64,000 nucleotides of DNA from an uncultured Collinsella sp. (lineage in GTDB: Bacteria; Actinomycetota; Coriobacteriia; Coriobacteriales; Coriobacteriaceae). Under the pieces are notes generated by a model. The model did not search any database and was not told the DNA's origin. It saw only the letters and a list, made by a program, of their open reading frames with translations. Positions within the stretch are counted from its first letter, which is position 1. The number at the start of each line of letters is the position of its first letter. Of the stretch, positions 15,384 through 24,355 are shown in pieces. Location of the stretch: positions 92,070-156,069 of the forward strand of contig CAAFGG010000032.1 in NCBI GenBank assembly GCA_900762325.1, in the 5' to 3' direction. The position numbers were made by a program, and so were the translations under genes.

Positions 15384-15649
15384 GTGCAAGAGTGTAACAC
15401 ACCGTTGCCGCAGGCAATGGCACAACGCAAGCGTTCGACACGATAAACCAAGAACCACACCATGCAGTACAATAGGGTTGTCGATGGGCAACGTCGTCAG
15501 TCGAGACGCGACCGCGCTCCACACCCCCCCCGTCTACTCGGTGTGTTCCCGCCTCCTCCCCGAGGCGGGATGTCGGCATTTTTTCATGCACCGACAACCC
15601 AATATCCTGTGGACAGCCCGGGTAGCATCGCGTGCATCAGCAGCGAAAG
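15384..15649. other. Intergenic region with candidate structured RNA
   Basis: GGGTTGTCG (15475-15483) and CGACAACCC (15592-15600) are exact complements that could close a 126-base element. Inside is a GC hairpin, CCCGCCTC/GAGGCGGG (15548-15569), followed on the plus strand by TTTTTT (15579-15584). A TACAAT lies at 15468-15473. This might be a small RNA on the plus strand, but the promoter is incomplete and no known family was recognised. Confidence 0.3.
15391..15396 (-). promoter_or_regulatory. Candidate -10 of rnpB
   Basis: TACACT on the minus strand lies about 8 bases before the inferred 5' end of RNase P RNA. The upstream -35 is weak (TTGCCT, 15-base spacing). Confidence 0.45.
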
Positions 15650-15685
15650 CAAAAAGGGACCCGTCCATTGCGGACGGATCCCTTA
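15650..15685 (-). terminator. Intrinsic terminator of rpsA
   Basis: On the minus strand AAGGGATCCGTCC pairs with GGACGGGTCCCTT and is followed by TTTTTGC, about 25 bases after the rpsA stop. Confidence 0.85.
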
Positions 15686-15708
15686 AAACAAGTGATCGTC
15701 AAACCGAT

Positions 15709-16875
15709 TTACTCGGCGTCGGTCTCCTCGTCCTTCTTCTCGGAAGGAAGCGGGGTAACCTCGATCTCGACGCCCAGAGTCTCAGCAGCGGACTTCATGG
15801 ACAGAGAGATACGACGACGGTCGAGGTCGATCTCCATGACCTTGACCTGAACCTTGTCGCCCACGTGGGTGACCTGAGAAGGCTGATCGACGTGCTTGTT
15901 GGCCATCTCGGAGATGTGCACCAGGCCCTCGATGCCCTCGCCCAGATCGACGAAAGCGCCGAACGGGACAAGCTTGGTCACAGTGCCCTCGACGATAGCG
16001 CCAACGGGGTACTTCTTGACCAGTGCGCGCCACGGATCCTCGGTGGTCTGCTTGAGACCCAGGGAGATGCGCTCGCGGTTGAGATCGACGTCGAGAACCT
16101 CGACCTCGACCTCCTGGCCGACCTTGACAACCTCGGAAGGATGGTTGACGTGGTTCCAGGAGAGCTCGGAGATGTGGATGAGGCCGTCGATACCGCCGAG
16201 GTCGACGAAGGCGCCGAAGTCGACGATGGAGGAAACGGTGCCCTGGAGACGCATACCAGACTTGAGCTTGGACAGGATCTCGGAGCGCTCGGCCTTACGG
16301 GACTCCTCGAGCACGACGCGACGGGAGAGGACGACGTTGTTGCGGTTGCGGTCCATCTCGATGACGCGAGCCTCGATGCGGGTGCCCATGTAGGAGGTGA
16401 GGTCCTTGACGCGACGGAGGTCGACGAGGGAAGCGGGCAGGAAGCCACGCAGGCCGATGTCGAGGATCAGGCCGCCCTTGACAACCTCGATAACCTCGCC
16501 CTCGACGTTCTCGCCAGAGTTGAACTTCTCCTCGATGCGGTTCCAAGCACGCTCGTACTCGGCACGCTTCTTGGACAGGACCAGACGACCGTCCTTGTCC
16601 TCCTTCTGGAGAACCAGGGCCTCGATGGGATCACCGAGTGCAACGATGTCTGCAGGGTTAGCGTCCTTGCGGATGGACAGCTCGCGGACCGGGATAACGC
16701 CCTCGGACTTGAATCCGATGTCAACGAGCACCTCGTCATGCTCGATCTTAACGACAGTGCCGTTAACGAGATCGCCCTCATCAAAGTCGGTAATCGTACC
16801 GTCGATGAGGTTGTTCATCTCCTCCTCATTGACATCGTCAAGAGAGAAAATGGACGAGTTCTGAATCTCACTCAA
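15709..16875 (-). CDS. rpsA: 30S ribosomal protein S1
   Basis: S1 binds mRNA on the small ribosomal subunit. The 388 residues contain four S1 RNA-binding domains, seen as repeated blocks such as GDLVNGTVVKIEHDEVLVDIG, GENVEGEVIEVVKGGLILDIG, GMRLQGTVSSIVDFGAFVDLG and GAIVEGTVTKLVPFGAFVDLG in shortened form. The number of domains fits Gram-positive and actinobacterial S1 rather than the six-domain E. coli type. The C-terminus is acidic. The start is TTG at 16875, 7 bases after AAAGGGG; no in-frame ATG gives a complete first domain. Confidence 0.93.
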   Translation of the reverse strand: MSEIQNSSIFSLDDVNEEEMNNLIDGTITDFDEGDLVNGTVVKIEHDEVLVDIGFKSEGVIPVRELSIRKDANPADIVALGDPIEALVLQKEDKDGRLVLSKKRAEYERAWNRIEEKFNSGENVEGEVIEVVKGGLILDIGLRGFLPASLVDLRRVKDLTSYMGTRIEARVIEMDRNRNNVVLSRRVVLEESRKAERSEILSKLKSGMRLQGTVSSIVDFGAFVDLGGIDGLIHISELSWNHVNHPSEVVKVGQEVEVEVLDVDLNRERISLGLKQTTEDPWRALVKKYPVGAIVEGTVTKLVPFGAFVDLGEGIEGLVHISEMANKHVDQPSQVTHVGDKVQVKVMEIDLDRRRISLSMKSAAETLGVEIEVTPLPSEKKDEETDAE

Positions 16876-17190
16876 AGGTGGACCCCTTTCGAACTACGGG
16901 GCCCCGATTGCTAGGACCTACAGAAGGGTGCGACAAGCACACAACGTTTAGGAACACTCGGGAGCCGACAGATACTAATGTGACGCTTATGCAATCACGT
17001 TCGTATAGGTTACGGGGAAATGAGTTCGATTTCAAGCGTGAACTGCGATTTTTTACTCGTGTGGAGACTTTTTCGTAATCTTATGAACACACGTCTCCGC
17101 AACTTGACGATAACCAGCCAGGCATTCGGCTTTGGGGTAAAGTATCCGGAGCCAACGATTCTAGATCGATTTTTCGAGAAAGGTGCCCGC
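16876..17190. other. Divergent intergenic region between rpsA and a HAD gene
   Basis: This 315-base gap must hold the promoters for rpsA and the HAD phosphatase. The centre is AT-rich with several T-runs. I could not place a convincing -35/-10 pair on either strand and see no RNA gene. Confidence 0.35.
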
Positions 17191-17949
17191 GTGCTCAAAG
17201 CAGTCGTTTTCGATATGGACGAGACGCTTCTCAGCATCAACCTCAACGCGTTCATCCTTCGCTATTTTAAGGATGTCTCTTCGATGCTCGCGGATATCGG
17301 GCGCCGCAGCCGCGGTGGCACGATGGCACGCCTCGGCACCATCCTGGTCGACCTCAACGCCAATCGCCGCAGCGGCACGGACAACCGAACCAATCTTGAG
17401 TTTTACCAAGAAGAGGTCGAGCGCCGATGCGGGATCCGCCTCTCCGATCCCCTCATCTACGAGGCGTTTACCTACTATGACCGCGAAGTTCTTCCGTACA
17501 AGAACGACGATGTCATTAACGCCCACGCCATGCCGGGCGCACACGCCGCGCTCCAGGCCGTACAGGACGCAGGGCTGCGTTGCGCGCTCTTTACCAACCC
17601 CAGCTTTCCCCAGGGGGCCATCGAGTGCCGCATGGGTTGGGGCGACCTGGCCGACGCTCCCTTTGAGCTCGTCACGCACATGGGAAACACCACCCGCTGC
17701 AAGCCCGATGCCACCTACTATCTAGAGCAGCTTCAGGTGATGGGGCTCGAACCGCACGAGGTCCTTATGGTGGGCAACGATCCCAAACGCGACTTCCCGT
17801 CCCCCGATTGCGGCATCCAAACCGCCTTTGTGGGCCAAGGCAAGCCCAGCCGAGCCACCTGGCGCGGAACCATGGAAGACTTCGCCCGCGACTTCAACGC
17901 CGTAATCGAAGCCTTCTACGAACACCAAATAGCCAACGAACTGTCCTAA
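17191..17949 (+). CDS. HAD-superfamily hydrolase
   Basis: A 252-residue phosphatase-type protein of the haloacid dehalogenase superfamily. Motif I is VVFDMDETLL at the N-terminus, motif II is LFTNPSFP, motif III is the lysine in RCKPDATYY, and motif IV is MVGNDPKRDF. A helical cap lies between motifs I and II. The GTG at 17191 is chosen because GAGAAAGG lies at a suitable distance and motif I then begins at residue 6. The substrate is unknown. Its stop codon overlaps the stop of the convergent cysteine desulfidase gene by 4 bases. Confidence 0.82.
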   Translation: MLKAVVFDMDETLLSINLNAFILRYFKDVSSMLADIGRRSRGGTMARLGTILVDLNANRRSGTDNRTNLEFYQEEVERRCGIRLSDPLIYEAFTYYDREVLPYKNDDVINAHAMPGAHAALQAVQDAGLRCALFTNPSFPQGAIECRMGWGDLADAPFELVTHMGNTTRCKPDATYYLEQLQVMGLEPHEVLMVGNDPKRDFPSPDCGIQTAFVGQGKPSRATWRGTMEDFARDFNAVIEAFYEHQIANELS

Positions 17950-19265
17950 CAAACCTGGGTTTTGCCGATCATGATGTTGAGGATCTCGACGTCAGTATCT
18001 TTCATACCCACACGGCCCACGTAGCCCATGCTGGCGATTGTCTGCTCAACGGTATCCTGGATCAGGCCCTCGCCGGCGCGGAAGCCGCGACCCTGCATAG
18101 CCATATCGTGGCCCAGAATCGCCGCATCAACGGCAGCCGAGATCTTGGCGGCACAGCTCGCTTTGGCGCCGTCGCACACGATGCCGCCCACGTTACCGAG
18201 CGTATTCGAGACCGTCGCGCCAATCTGCTCGCGCGTGCCACCGCACAGCCAGGTAATCGCGGCGCCGGCGCCGCACGCGGCGCAAATAGCACCGCAAAAC
18301 GCCGAGAGCGCACCAATATAGCTCTTGATATGCACGGCGATAAGATCGGACAGCATCACGGCGCGCACCAGGCGCTCGTGGTCGCAACGCAGGTACTCGG
18401 CATACTCCATGACGGGCAATGCGCAGGTAATTCCCTGATTGCCCGAGCCGCACACAATGGCGACCGGCAGCGCGCAGCCGTTCATGCGAGCGTCGGATCC
18501 GGCGGCCGCACGGGCACGGGCACGGCAGGCGACGTCATCGGCACGAGCACCCAGCAGCGTACGACCCACCTCGGCGCCCCAAGCGTGCGCAAGGCCCTCG
18601 GCACTGATTGCGCCATTCAGCTCAATCTGACGCTCAACGGCAGCGCGGGCGTCCTCAATGTCACCGTACTCGATAAAGTCGATGATGGTCTCAATCGACA
18701 TGGGCGTGTCGGCGTTATCTGCCGCCCGCTCAGCCACAACGCGCTCGGCGCAGGCGGCGCACTCCCCCGCCGACTTGCCGCATACCGGAATACCATCGAG
18801 CGTATGGCACGTGACATTGGTGTGGTGGTCGGTAATCTCGACGATCGCGGTATGGCCCCCGGCTGTAGCAGTCACCTTGATGTAGAGGTTGGTCACACCC
18901 TCGACAAGCGACACATCGCAGTAGTCCGTATCAGCAAGCAGCTCGGCCACGCGGGCGCGATCCGCGTCATCGACGCTCTCGAGCACCTCGAGCGCACTCT
19001 TGGCGTCGCCGCCCACGGCACCCAGCACGGCCGCCGCTTCAATACCGTGCATGCCGCCCGAGTTGGGCACGGTCACGCTCTTAACGTTCTTGATGATATT
19101 GCCCGAGCAGGCAACGTCCATATGATCGGGTTCGCAACCGAGTGTCTGGCTCGCCAGCGCCGCTGCATAGGCAACGGCAATGGGCTCGGTGCAGCCGAGC
19201 GCACAGACAAGCTCGCGGTTCAAGACATCGCAAAAAGCGGCATCGCGGATGGAATCGGTAGACAT
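17946..19265 (-). CDS. L-cysteine desulfidase family protein (CyuA/UPF0597-like)
   Basis: This 439-residue protein belongs to the UPF0597/L-cysteine desulfidase family, in which an iron-sulfur cluster breaks cysteine into pyruvate, ammonia and sulfide. Diagnostic blocks are CALGCTEPIAVAYAAA at the N-terminus, CSGNIIKNVKSV, VCGSGNQGITCALPV, and GNVGGIVCDGAKASCAAK. Cysteines in these blocks are likely cluster ligands. The start at 19265 follows GGAGATACCT. Regulation by cysteine is plausible from family knowledge but is not visible here. A serine dehydratase-like activity is an alternative. Confidence 0.82.
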   Translation of the reverse strand: MSTDSIRDAAFCDVLNRELVCALGCTEPIAVAYAAALASQTLGCEPDHMDVACSGNIIKNVKSVTVPNSGGMHGIEAAAVLGAVGGDAKSALEVLESVDDADRARVAELLADTDYCDVSLVEGVTNLYIKVTATAGGHTAIVEITDHHTNVTCHTLDGIPVCGKSAGECAACAERVVAERAADNADTPMSIETIIDFIEYGDIEDARAAVERQIELNGAISAEGLAHAWGAEVGRTLLGARADDVACRARARAAAGSDARMNGCALPVAIVCGSGNQGITCALPVMEYAEYLRCDHERLVRAVMLSDLIAVHIKSYIGALSAFCGAICAACGAGAAITWLCGGTREQIGATVSNTLGNVGGIVCDGAKASCAAKISAAVDAAILGHDMAMQGRGFRAGEGLIQDTVEQTIASMGYVGRVGMKDTDVEILNIMIGKTQVC

Positions 19266-19301
19266 AGGTATCTCCTGCTTACATAACGAACTGGGCTCTC
19301 G

Positions 19302-19331
19302 ATATTAGTTAACTCTTTTATTTGATAACAA
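19302..19331 (-). promoter_or_regulatory. Candidate promoter of the cysteine desulfidase gene
   Basis: On the minus strand TTGTTA (19326-19331) and TAATAT (19302-19307) are separated by 18 bases in an AT-rich stretch, about 37 bases before the start codon. Confidence 0.5.
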
Positions 19332-19536
19332 TGCATCAGAAACCGCAACCATGGTTCCGACGGACGGCGCTTAAGCGCAATCTGACGGCATTCATTCATG
19401 AAAAGCCGGTCTTGTTGCATGCTAAAGCGTTTGACCAAAAAACGCCCGAGCGTTTACACAAAAGTCGCGCTATCATGCAGTCGAACGCGGTAAAACCTTT
19501 AGCAATTCCGCCGCACGGACCAGAGAGGAACCACTC

Positions 19537-20004
19537 ATGAAGATTGGTATCGGCAACGACCATGCCGCCGTCGAGCTCAAGAACATCATTTCCGAGCACC
19601 TGAAGGAGCGCGGCTGCGAGGTCGTGAACTTTGGAACCGACACCTCCGAGAGCTTTGATTACCCCATCGCTGGCTACAAGGTGGGTAAGGCCGTTGCCAA
19701 CGGTGACGTCGATCTGGGTATCCTGATCTGCGGTACCGGCGTCGGTATCAGCCTGGCCGCCAACAAGGTCGAGGGCGTACGCGCCGTCGTGTGCTCCGAG
19801 CCCTTCAGCGCCAAGCTCTCCCGCATGCACAACAACACCAACGTGCTTGCCTTTGGCGCCCGCGTCGTGGGATCTGAACTCGCCAAGATGATTGTCGACG
19901 AGTGGCTCGACGCCGAGTTCGAGGGTGGTCGCCACGAGCGTCGCGTCAATCTCCTCAACGAGATCGACCACACGCGTGGCCTCAAGGTCGTCGACGAAGC
20001 CTAA
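19537..20004 (+). CDS. rpiB: Ribose 5-phosphate isomerase B
   Basis: RpiB interconverts ribulose 5-phosphate and ribose 5-phosphate in the pentose phosphate pathway. The 155 residues begin MKIGIGNDHAAVELK, giving the catalytic Asp/His pair, and carry the conserved CGTGVGISLAANK loop near residue 66 and HNNTNVLAFGARVVG near residue 100. The length is typical of RpiB; a lone galactose-6-phosphate isomerase subunit is unlikely. AGAGAGGAACCACTC precedes the ATG. The gene has its own terminator just downstream. Confidence 0.92.
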   Translation: MKIGIGNDHAAVELKNIISEHLKERGCEVVNFGTDTSESFDYPIAGYKVGKAVANGDVDLGILICGTGVGISLAANKVEGVRAVVCSEPFSAKLSRMHNNTNVLAFGARVVGSELAKMIVDEWLDAEFEGGRHERRVNLLNEIDHTRGLKVVDEA

Positions 20005-20031
20005 AGACTTACAAAGCCATACGCTAACGCC

Positions 20032-20070
20032 AGCCCCCGCCCGAAAGAAACGTCCGGACGGGGGCTCTTT
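20032..20070 (+). terminator. Intrinsic terminator of rpiB
   Basis: AGCCCCCGCCCG pairs with CGGACGGGGGCT (one G-U pair) and is followed by CTTTAG, 27 bases after the rpiB stop. Confidence 0.75.
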
Positions 20071-20103
20071 AGTAGATTTGTGGGCATTTAACAAAAGTCT
20101 ACT

Positions 20104-20141
20104 GAAATAAAAAGAGCGCCGCGGATGGAATTCCGCGGCGC
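20104..20141 (-). terminator. Intrinsic terminator of ndk
   Basis: On the minus strand GCGCCGCGGA pairs with TCCGCGGCGC and is followed by TCTTTTTATTT. Confidence 0.85.
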
Positions 20142-20181
20142 CCAAGCCACACGCTAACAGCTTTAAGGAGTCAAAGCTGGT

Positions 20182-20586
20182 TTAGCCAAAGAAGCGCTTG
20201 ATCTCAATCTCGGCGTTCTCCAGGCAGTCGGAGCCGTGGATCACGTTGGCGTTAACATCGACAGCGAAGTCGCCGCGAATGGTGCCGGGGGCAGCGTCAA
20301 GCGGGTTGGTGGCGCCCATGAGGGTGCGCATCTTGGAGACAGCGGAGAGACCGGAAACGACCATCTTGACGACCGGACCGCTCGTCATAAAGTCGCAGAG
20401 ACCGCCAAAGAAGGGCTTGTCGGCCAGATGGGCGTAGTGCTCCTCGACGGTAGCGCGCTCGAGCGTGGTCATCTCCATGCGCTCGATGACAAGGCCGCTG
20501 CGCTCAATGCGAGCAACGATCTCGCCGATCTTACGGTCGCGCACGGCGTCGGGCTTAATCATGATGAAGGTCTTCTCGATAGCCAT
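20182..20586 (-). CDS. ndk: Nucleoside diphosphate kinase
   Basis: Ndk moves the terminal phosphate of ATP to nucleoside diphosphates. The 134 residues match the family length. The N-terminus is EKTFIMIKPDAV, RTLMGATNPLDAAPGTIRGDFA lies in the usual place, and the catalytic histidine is in NVIHGSD near residue 115. The ATG at 20586 follows AAAGGCTACCTT. An upstream in-frame start would add 14 residues not found in the family. It is a single-gene unit with its own terminator. Confidence 0.94.
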   Translation of the reverse strand: MAIEKTFIMIKPDAVRDRKIGEIVARIERSGLVIERMEMTTLERATVEEHYAHLADKPFFGGLCDFMTSGPVVKMVVSGLSAVSKMRTLMGATNPLDAAPGTIRGDFAVDVNANVIHGSDCLENAEIEIKRFFG

Positions 20587-20885
20587 AAGGTAGCCTTTCA
20601 AGTAGGTTCGCGCGTGCCCAAGTCCCATTCCGGCACCCGCCTGGACTGCATCGTAACAGAGTTTTAGCTGCAGTTAAACAAAAAGCTGTTTATTGAAACG
20701 CTGCAATTTATTAAAGCGCTCCATATGTGTCACTTCTGTTTCGAAGCCCGATTAGAGTACCATCCGACCGCCCATCAACCGCATCGAACAGAGCAGACGG
20801 TCGGTTGCCACCCGCGAACGTATCCCCTTCACAACCTGCCCAAAGGTCCTACAGAAGTTCTCGACAAGCCCCTCCCCCATAGCAA
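20587..20885. other. Intergenic region upstream of ndk
   Basis: This roughly 300-base stretch contains an AT-rich part near 20660-20720 that probably holds the ndk promoter. No clear -35/-10 pair, RNA or small gene was recognised. Confidence 0.3.
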
Positions 20886-20920
20886 CAAAATACGGGTGCC
20901 CGCAACAGAAGGCGCCCGTA
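20886..20920 (-). terminator. Intrinsic terminator of argH
   Basis: On the minus strand ACGGGCGCC pairs with GGGCACCCGT (one G-U) and is followed by ATTTTG, about 50 bases after the argH stop. Confidence 0.75.
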
Positions 20921-20970
20921 AAAGCAAAACGATTTATCGATAAAAGGGCAATACGGCTTCAGCCAAACCC

Positions 20971-22401
20971 CTACTTTGCCCCGTGTCCCATCTCGACTAC
21001 CTTGGTCAGCGATCCAAACACGCCCTCGTCGGCCACGAGCTGCGCCTCGGCACGCTGCAGCTGCGCGGCAACGGCGGCAGGAGCGGTGCCGCCCTCGGTC
21101 GTGCGCGCGGCGACAATCGACGGGATGTCGAGCGCCTCGGTAATGTCGCGCTCAAAGAGCGGGCTTGCCTCCTGGAACACCTCAAACGGCAGGTCCTCAA
21201 GATTACAGCCGCGCTTCTCGCACATCAGGACCAGATGCCCCACCACGGCATGTGCCTCGCGGAACGGCAGACCACGCTTAGCCAGGTAATCGGCAACATC
21301 GGTGGCGGCAAGGTGCCCCACGCCGCACTCGCGCGCCATGGCATCCTCGTTGACGGTCCAAGTCGAAATCATACCGGCCATAACCGACAGGCACTGCATA
21401 AGCGTGTGAGCGGTATCGAGCGCGCCCTCCTTGTCCTCCTGCAAGTCCTTGTTATAGGCGAGCGGCAAGCCCTTCATGGTCACGAGCAACTGCACCAGGT
21501 TGCCGTACACGCGACCGCTCTTGCCGCGGATAAGCTCGGCAAAGTCGGGGTTCTTCTTCTGCGGCATGATAGACGAGCCGGTGGAGTAAGAGTCTGAAAG
21601 CGTGATAAAGCCAAATTCGGAGCTCGACCACAGCACGATCTCCTCGGAAAGACGCGACAGATGCATGGCCATGACGGAGCCGGCGTAATGCAGATCGAGC
21701 AGGAAATCGCGGTCGGAAACCGCATCGAGCGAGTTGGGAATCACGCCCGCAAAGCCAAGTTCGGCAGCCGTCATCTGGCGATCGAGCGGATAGCTCGTAC
21801 CGGCAAGCGCGGCAGCGCCCAGTGGGCAGTTGTCGGCAGCATCAAAGGCGGCCTTCAGGCGTGTAAAGTCGCGCGCGAACATCCAGGAATACGCCAGCAG
21901 ATGATGCGACAGCAGCACGGGCTGAGCATGCTGCATGTGCGTGTAGCCCGGCAGAATCACCTTGTCGTACTTCTTGGCCGCATCCACCAGCACATGGCGC
22001 AGCTCAAGATTGGCCTCCATGAGCTCCTTGGCCAGTGCCTTGACGCCCAGGCGCGTATCGGTCGCCACCTGGTCGTTGCGCGAACGCCCGGTATGTAGGC
22101 GCTTGCCCGCCTCGCCGATGCGACGAGTCAGCTCGCTCTCGATGGACATATGAATGTCCTCGTCGTTGATATCGAAGATGAAGTTGCCGGCATCGATATC
22201 CTGCTCGATTCCGGTCAGGCCCTCGGCAATCGCCTGCTCATCCTCGGCACTGATGATGCCCTGGGCGGCCAGCATCTTGGCATGTGCCTTAGAGCCGGCG
22301 ATATCCTGCTTATAGAGATGCTTGTCGACCGGCAGCGACGCGCCAAACTCCTGCGTGACCTCGGCCACGCCCGCCTCAAAACGACCGCCCCAAAGAGCCA
22401 T
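20971..22401 (-). CDS. argH: Argininosuccinate lyase
   Basis: ArgH splits argininosuccinate into arginine and fumarate, the last step of arginine synthesis. The 476-residue protein has the fumarase/aspartase signature TGSSIMPQKKNPD near residue 285, the HTGRSRNDQVATD block near residue 113, and YTHMQHAQPVLLSHHLLAY near residue 165. The start MALWGGRFEAG at 22401 follows AAAGGGGACGG. It lies downstream of argG with a 56-residue ORF between them. The hairpin after argG makes it uncertain whether all three share one transcript. Confidence 0.94.
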   Translation of the reverse strand: MALWGGRFEAGVAEVTQEFGASLPVDKHLYKQDIAGSKAHAKMLAAQGIISAEDEQAIAEGLTGIEQDIDAGNFIFDINDEDIHMSIESELTRRIGEAGKRLHTGRSRNDQVATDTRLGVKALAKELMEANLELRHVLVDAAKKYDKVILPGYTHMQHAQPVLLSHHLLAYSWMFARDFTRLKAAFDAADNCPLGAAALAGTSYPLDRQMTAAELGFAGVIPNSLDAVSDRDFLLDLHYAGSVMAMHLSRLSEEIVLWSSSEFGFITLSDSYSTGSSIMPQKKNPDFAELIRGKSGRVYGNLVQLLVTMKGLPLAYNKDLQEDKEGALDTAHTLMQCLSVMAGMISTWTVNEDAMARECGVGHLAATDVADYLAKRGLPFREAHAVVGHLVLMCEKRGCNLEDLPFEVFQEASPLFERDITEALDIPSIVAARTTEGGTAPAAVAAQLQRAEAQLVADEGVFGSLTKVVEMGHGAK

Positions 22402-22519
22402 GGAACCGTCCCCTTTCTCTAAATACCAAAACAAGCGCCCAAAGTAATGCGCCATGTCGCTAAAGCGATTTTTCAACCGCTAGTTTTGCATATTCCCCAC
22501 CGTGCGCGGAGCTATGTAG

Positions 22520-22690
22520 CTAATTAGCAAAGAAGTGACGCGCCAGGCACTTGGCGCCCAACGTCTCCCTCCGGATGTTGCCCTGCGAACCATCGATCCA
22601 GGCCTTCAGGCTCATAGGGACGTCCTCGACCCTTGCAGCATCGAACTCGGGCGCGAGGGCAAGTAAAGCATGCGCGATAGCATTGAACAT
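22520..22690 (-). CDS. Small hypothetical protein between argG and argH
   Basis: A 56-residue ORF starts MFNAIAHALLALAPEF and ends KCLARHFFAN. The ATG lies 8 bases after GAGGAGT, a good ribosome binding site. The predicted protein is soluble and mostly helical, without signal or membrane segments, and has one cysteine. It is on the same strand as argG and argH and 118 bases before argH. I do not recognise a family. It could be a real small protein or part of the untranslated leader of argH. Confidence 0.45.
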   Translation of the reverse strand: MFNAIAHALLALAPEFDAARVEDVPMSLKAWIDGSQGNIRRETLGAKCLARHFFAN

Positions 22691-22734
22691 AATGGATACT
22701 CCTCATATATATAGGCGCAGAGCCGACAAATTGA

Positions 22735-22770
22735 TAGAAGGAGCCCCGCCGGACAACCCCGGCGGGGCTC
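22735..22770 (-). terminator. Hairpin downstream of argG
   Basis: GAGCCCCGCCGG (22741-22752) pairs exactly with CCGGCGGGGCTC (22759-22770). On the minus strand it is followed by CTTCTATC, a weak T-tract, so termination of argG may be partial. Confidence 0.6.
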
Positions 22771-22923
22771 GGACCCAGCCGCAGACGCGGCATCATATAT
22801 GCGGGCGGAACGTAGGGGCCACCGATGTTAAGAAGTGTCAGCAAGCATAACGAAAGGTAGGGACCCCGTGCGCCCGTTATGTATCACGCGGATGGGCCGC
22901 GCGGATACCAAGGGAAGGAGGCG

Positions 22924-24150
22924 CTAGGCCTGGACGGCAGCAGAGCTGGGGCCCTGGACCTTTGCCCACGTCTTGAGCGACAGCGTATCGATCTCGATAA
23001 AGCCGGCGCTGGCCTTCTCGTCAAACGTGGTGTCGCGGTCGTAGGTAGCCAGACCGTAGTCGTAGAGGCTGAAGGGGCTCTTGCGGCCGACGACATGGCA
23101 GTTGCCCTTAAAGAACTTCAGACGGACAGTGCCGGTCACGAACTTCTGGGTATCGGCCATAAAGGCATCGAGCGCGTTTTTGAGCGGGCTGTACCACTGG
23201 CCGTTGTACACGGCGGTGGCCCAATCCTGCTCGAGCTTGATCTTGGTCTTGAGCAGGTCGCCCTCGACGCAGATGTCCTCGAGCGCCTTGTGGGCGGTGA
23301 TGAGCGTCAGGGCGCCGGGAACCTCGTAGCACTCGCGGCTCTTAAGACCCACCAGGCGATCCTCGACCAGATCGAGACGGCCAAAGCCATTGTCGCCGGA
23401 GATCTTGTTGAGGGCGATGACGATCTCGGAGAGCTTCATCTTCTTGCCGTCTACGGCGACGGGCTTGCCGGCCTCAAACTCAATCTCGGTGTAAGTCGGG
23501 GTGTCAGGCGTGTCCTCGGGGTTCTTGGTCATAACCCAAGCGTCATCGAGCGGCTCATTCCAAGGGTCCTCCAGGTGACCGCACTCGATGGCGCGACCCC
23601 ACAGGTTGTCGTCGATGGAATAGGGGTTATCGTTGGCACCCTCGGGAACCGGCACGTTGTGGGCGTGGGCATAGGCGACCTCGTCGGGACGGCACTTCAG
23701 GTCCCACTCGCGAACCGGGGCGATAACCTTGAGCTCGGGGTCGAGGGCCTTGACGGCGGCCTCAAAACGGACCTGGTCGTTACCCTTGCCGGTGCAGCCG
23801 TGGGCGACGTAGGTCGCGCCAAACTCGTGGGCGACCTCAACAAGCTTCTTGGCAAGCAGCGGGCGAGACAGGGCGGAGAGCAGCGGATACTTGTTCTCAT
23901 ACATGGAGTTTGCTGCGATGGCTTTGGTCAGGAACTCATCGGAGAACTCGTCGCGCAGGTCGAGCACCTGGCAATCGAGAACGCCCAGGTCGAGCGCCTT
24001 CTGCTTCTTGGCATCCAGTCCGGTCTCTTCCTGGCCCACATTGCCGCAGACACAAACGACATCGAGATTCTTCTCGTCCTGGAGCCACTTGACACATACG
24101 GATGTATCAAGACCACCGGAATATGCGAGAACGACTTTTTCCTTGCTCAT
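22924..24150 (-). CDS. argG: Argininosuccinate synthase
   Basis: ArgG joins citrulline and aspartate using ATP to form argininosuccinate. The 408 residues carry the N-terminal ATP pyrophosphatase loop LAYSGGLDTSVCVKWL near residue 8, the AHGCTGKGNDQVRFE block near residue 117, and DNGFGRLDLVEDRLVG near residue 270. The ATG at 24150 follows AAAGGAAACAGCC. It has an unusually long leader of about 380 bases with a promoter, repeated AT-rich sites and a short arginine-rich ORF, which suggests control by arginine. Confidence 0.95.
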   Translation of the reverse strand: MSKEKVVLAYSGGLDTSVCVKWLQDEKNLDVVCVCGNVGQEETGLDAKKQKALDLGVLDCQVLDLRDEFSDEFLTKAIAANSMYENKYPLLSALSRPLLAKKLVEVAHEFGATYVAHGCTGKGNDQVRFEAAVKALDPELKVIAPVREWDLKCRPDEVAYAHAHNVPVPEGANDNPYSIDDNLWGRAIECGHLEDPWNEPLDDAWVMTKNPEDTPDTPTYTEIEFEAGKPVAVDGKKMKLSEIVIALNKISGDNGFGRLDLVEDRLVGLKSRECYEVPGALTLITAHKALEDICVEGDLLKTKIKLEQDWATAVYNGQWYSPLKNALDAFMADTQKFVTGTVRLKFFKGNCHVVGRKSPFSLYDYGLATYDRDTTFDEKASAGFIEIDTLSLKTWAKVQGPSSAAVQA

Positions 24151-24203
24151 GGCTGTTTCCTTTCGCCCTTGGTAGCTAGTTAGAACATCGGTCAGTTGCA
24201 AGT

Positions 24204-24348
24204 CACCTTGAGGTCAAAAACCGTGCAATATCAGGTTATTCAGCAGAATGCATCACAGGCATGCCCTAGAAACATGCGGCTATGTCGTGCTTAAACCCAA
24301 CGACCTCAAAATGACTCTGTTGAGGCAATTCGCCCCATGTGGACAGAG
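24204..24348 (-). promoter_or_regulatory. Folded leader between the arginine-rich ORF and argG
   Basis: Right after the leader ORF, CTCTGT (minus strand) pairs with ACAGAG around an inner GGGGC/GCCTC stem (24315-24348). Next, CATTTTGAGGTC (24302-24313) can pair along all 12 bases, with two G-U pairs, with GACCTCAAGGTG (24204-24215). TTTTT lies at 24216-24220. I found no single clean terminator stem before that T-run, so the mechanism is open. Confidence 0.4.
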
Positions 24349-24355
24349 ACGATTG

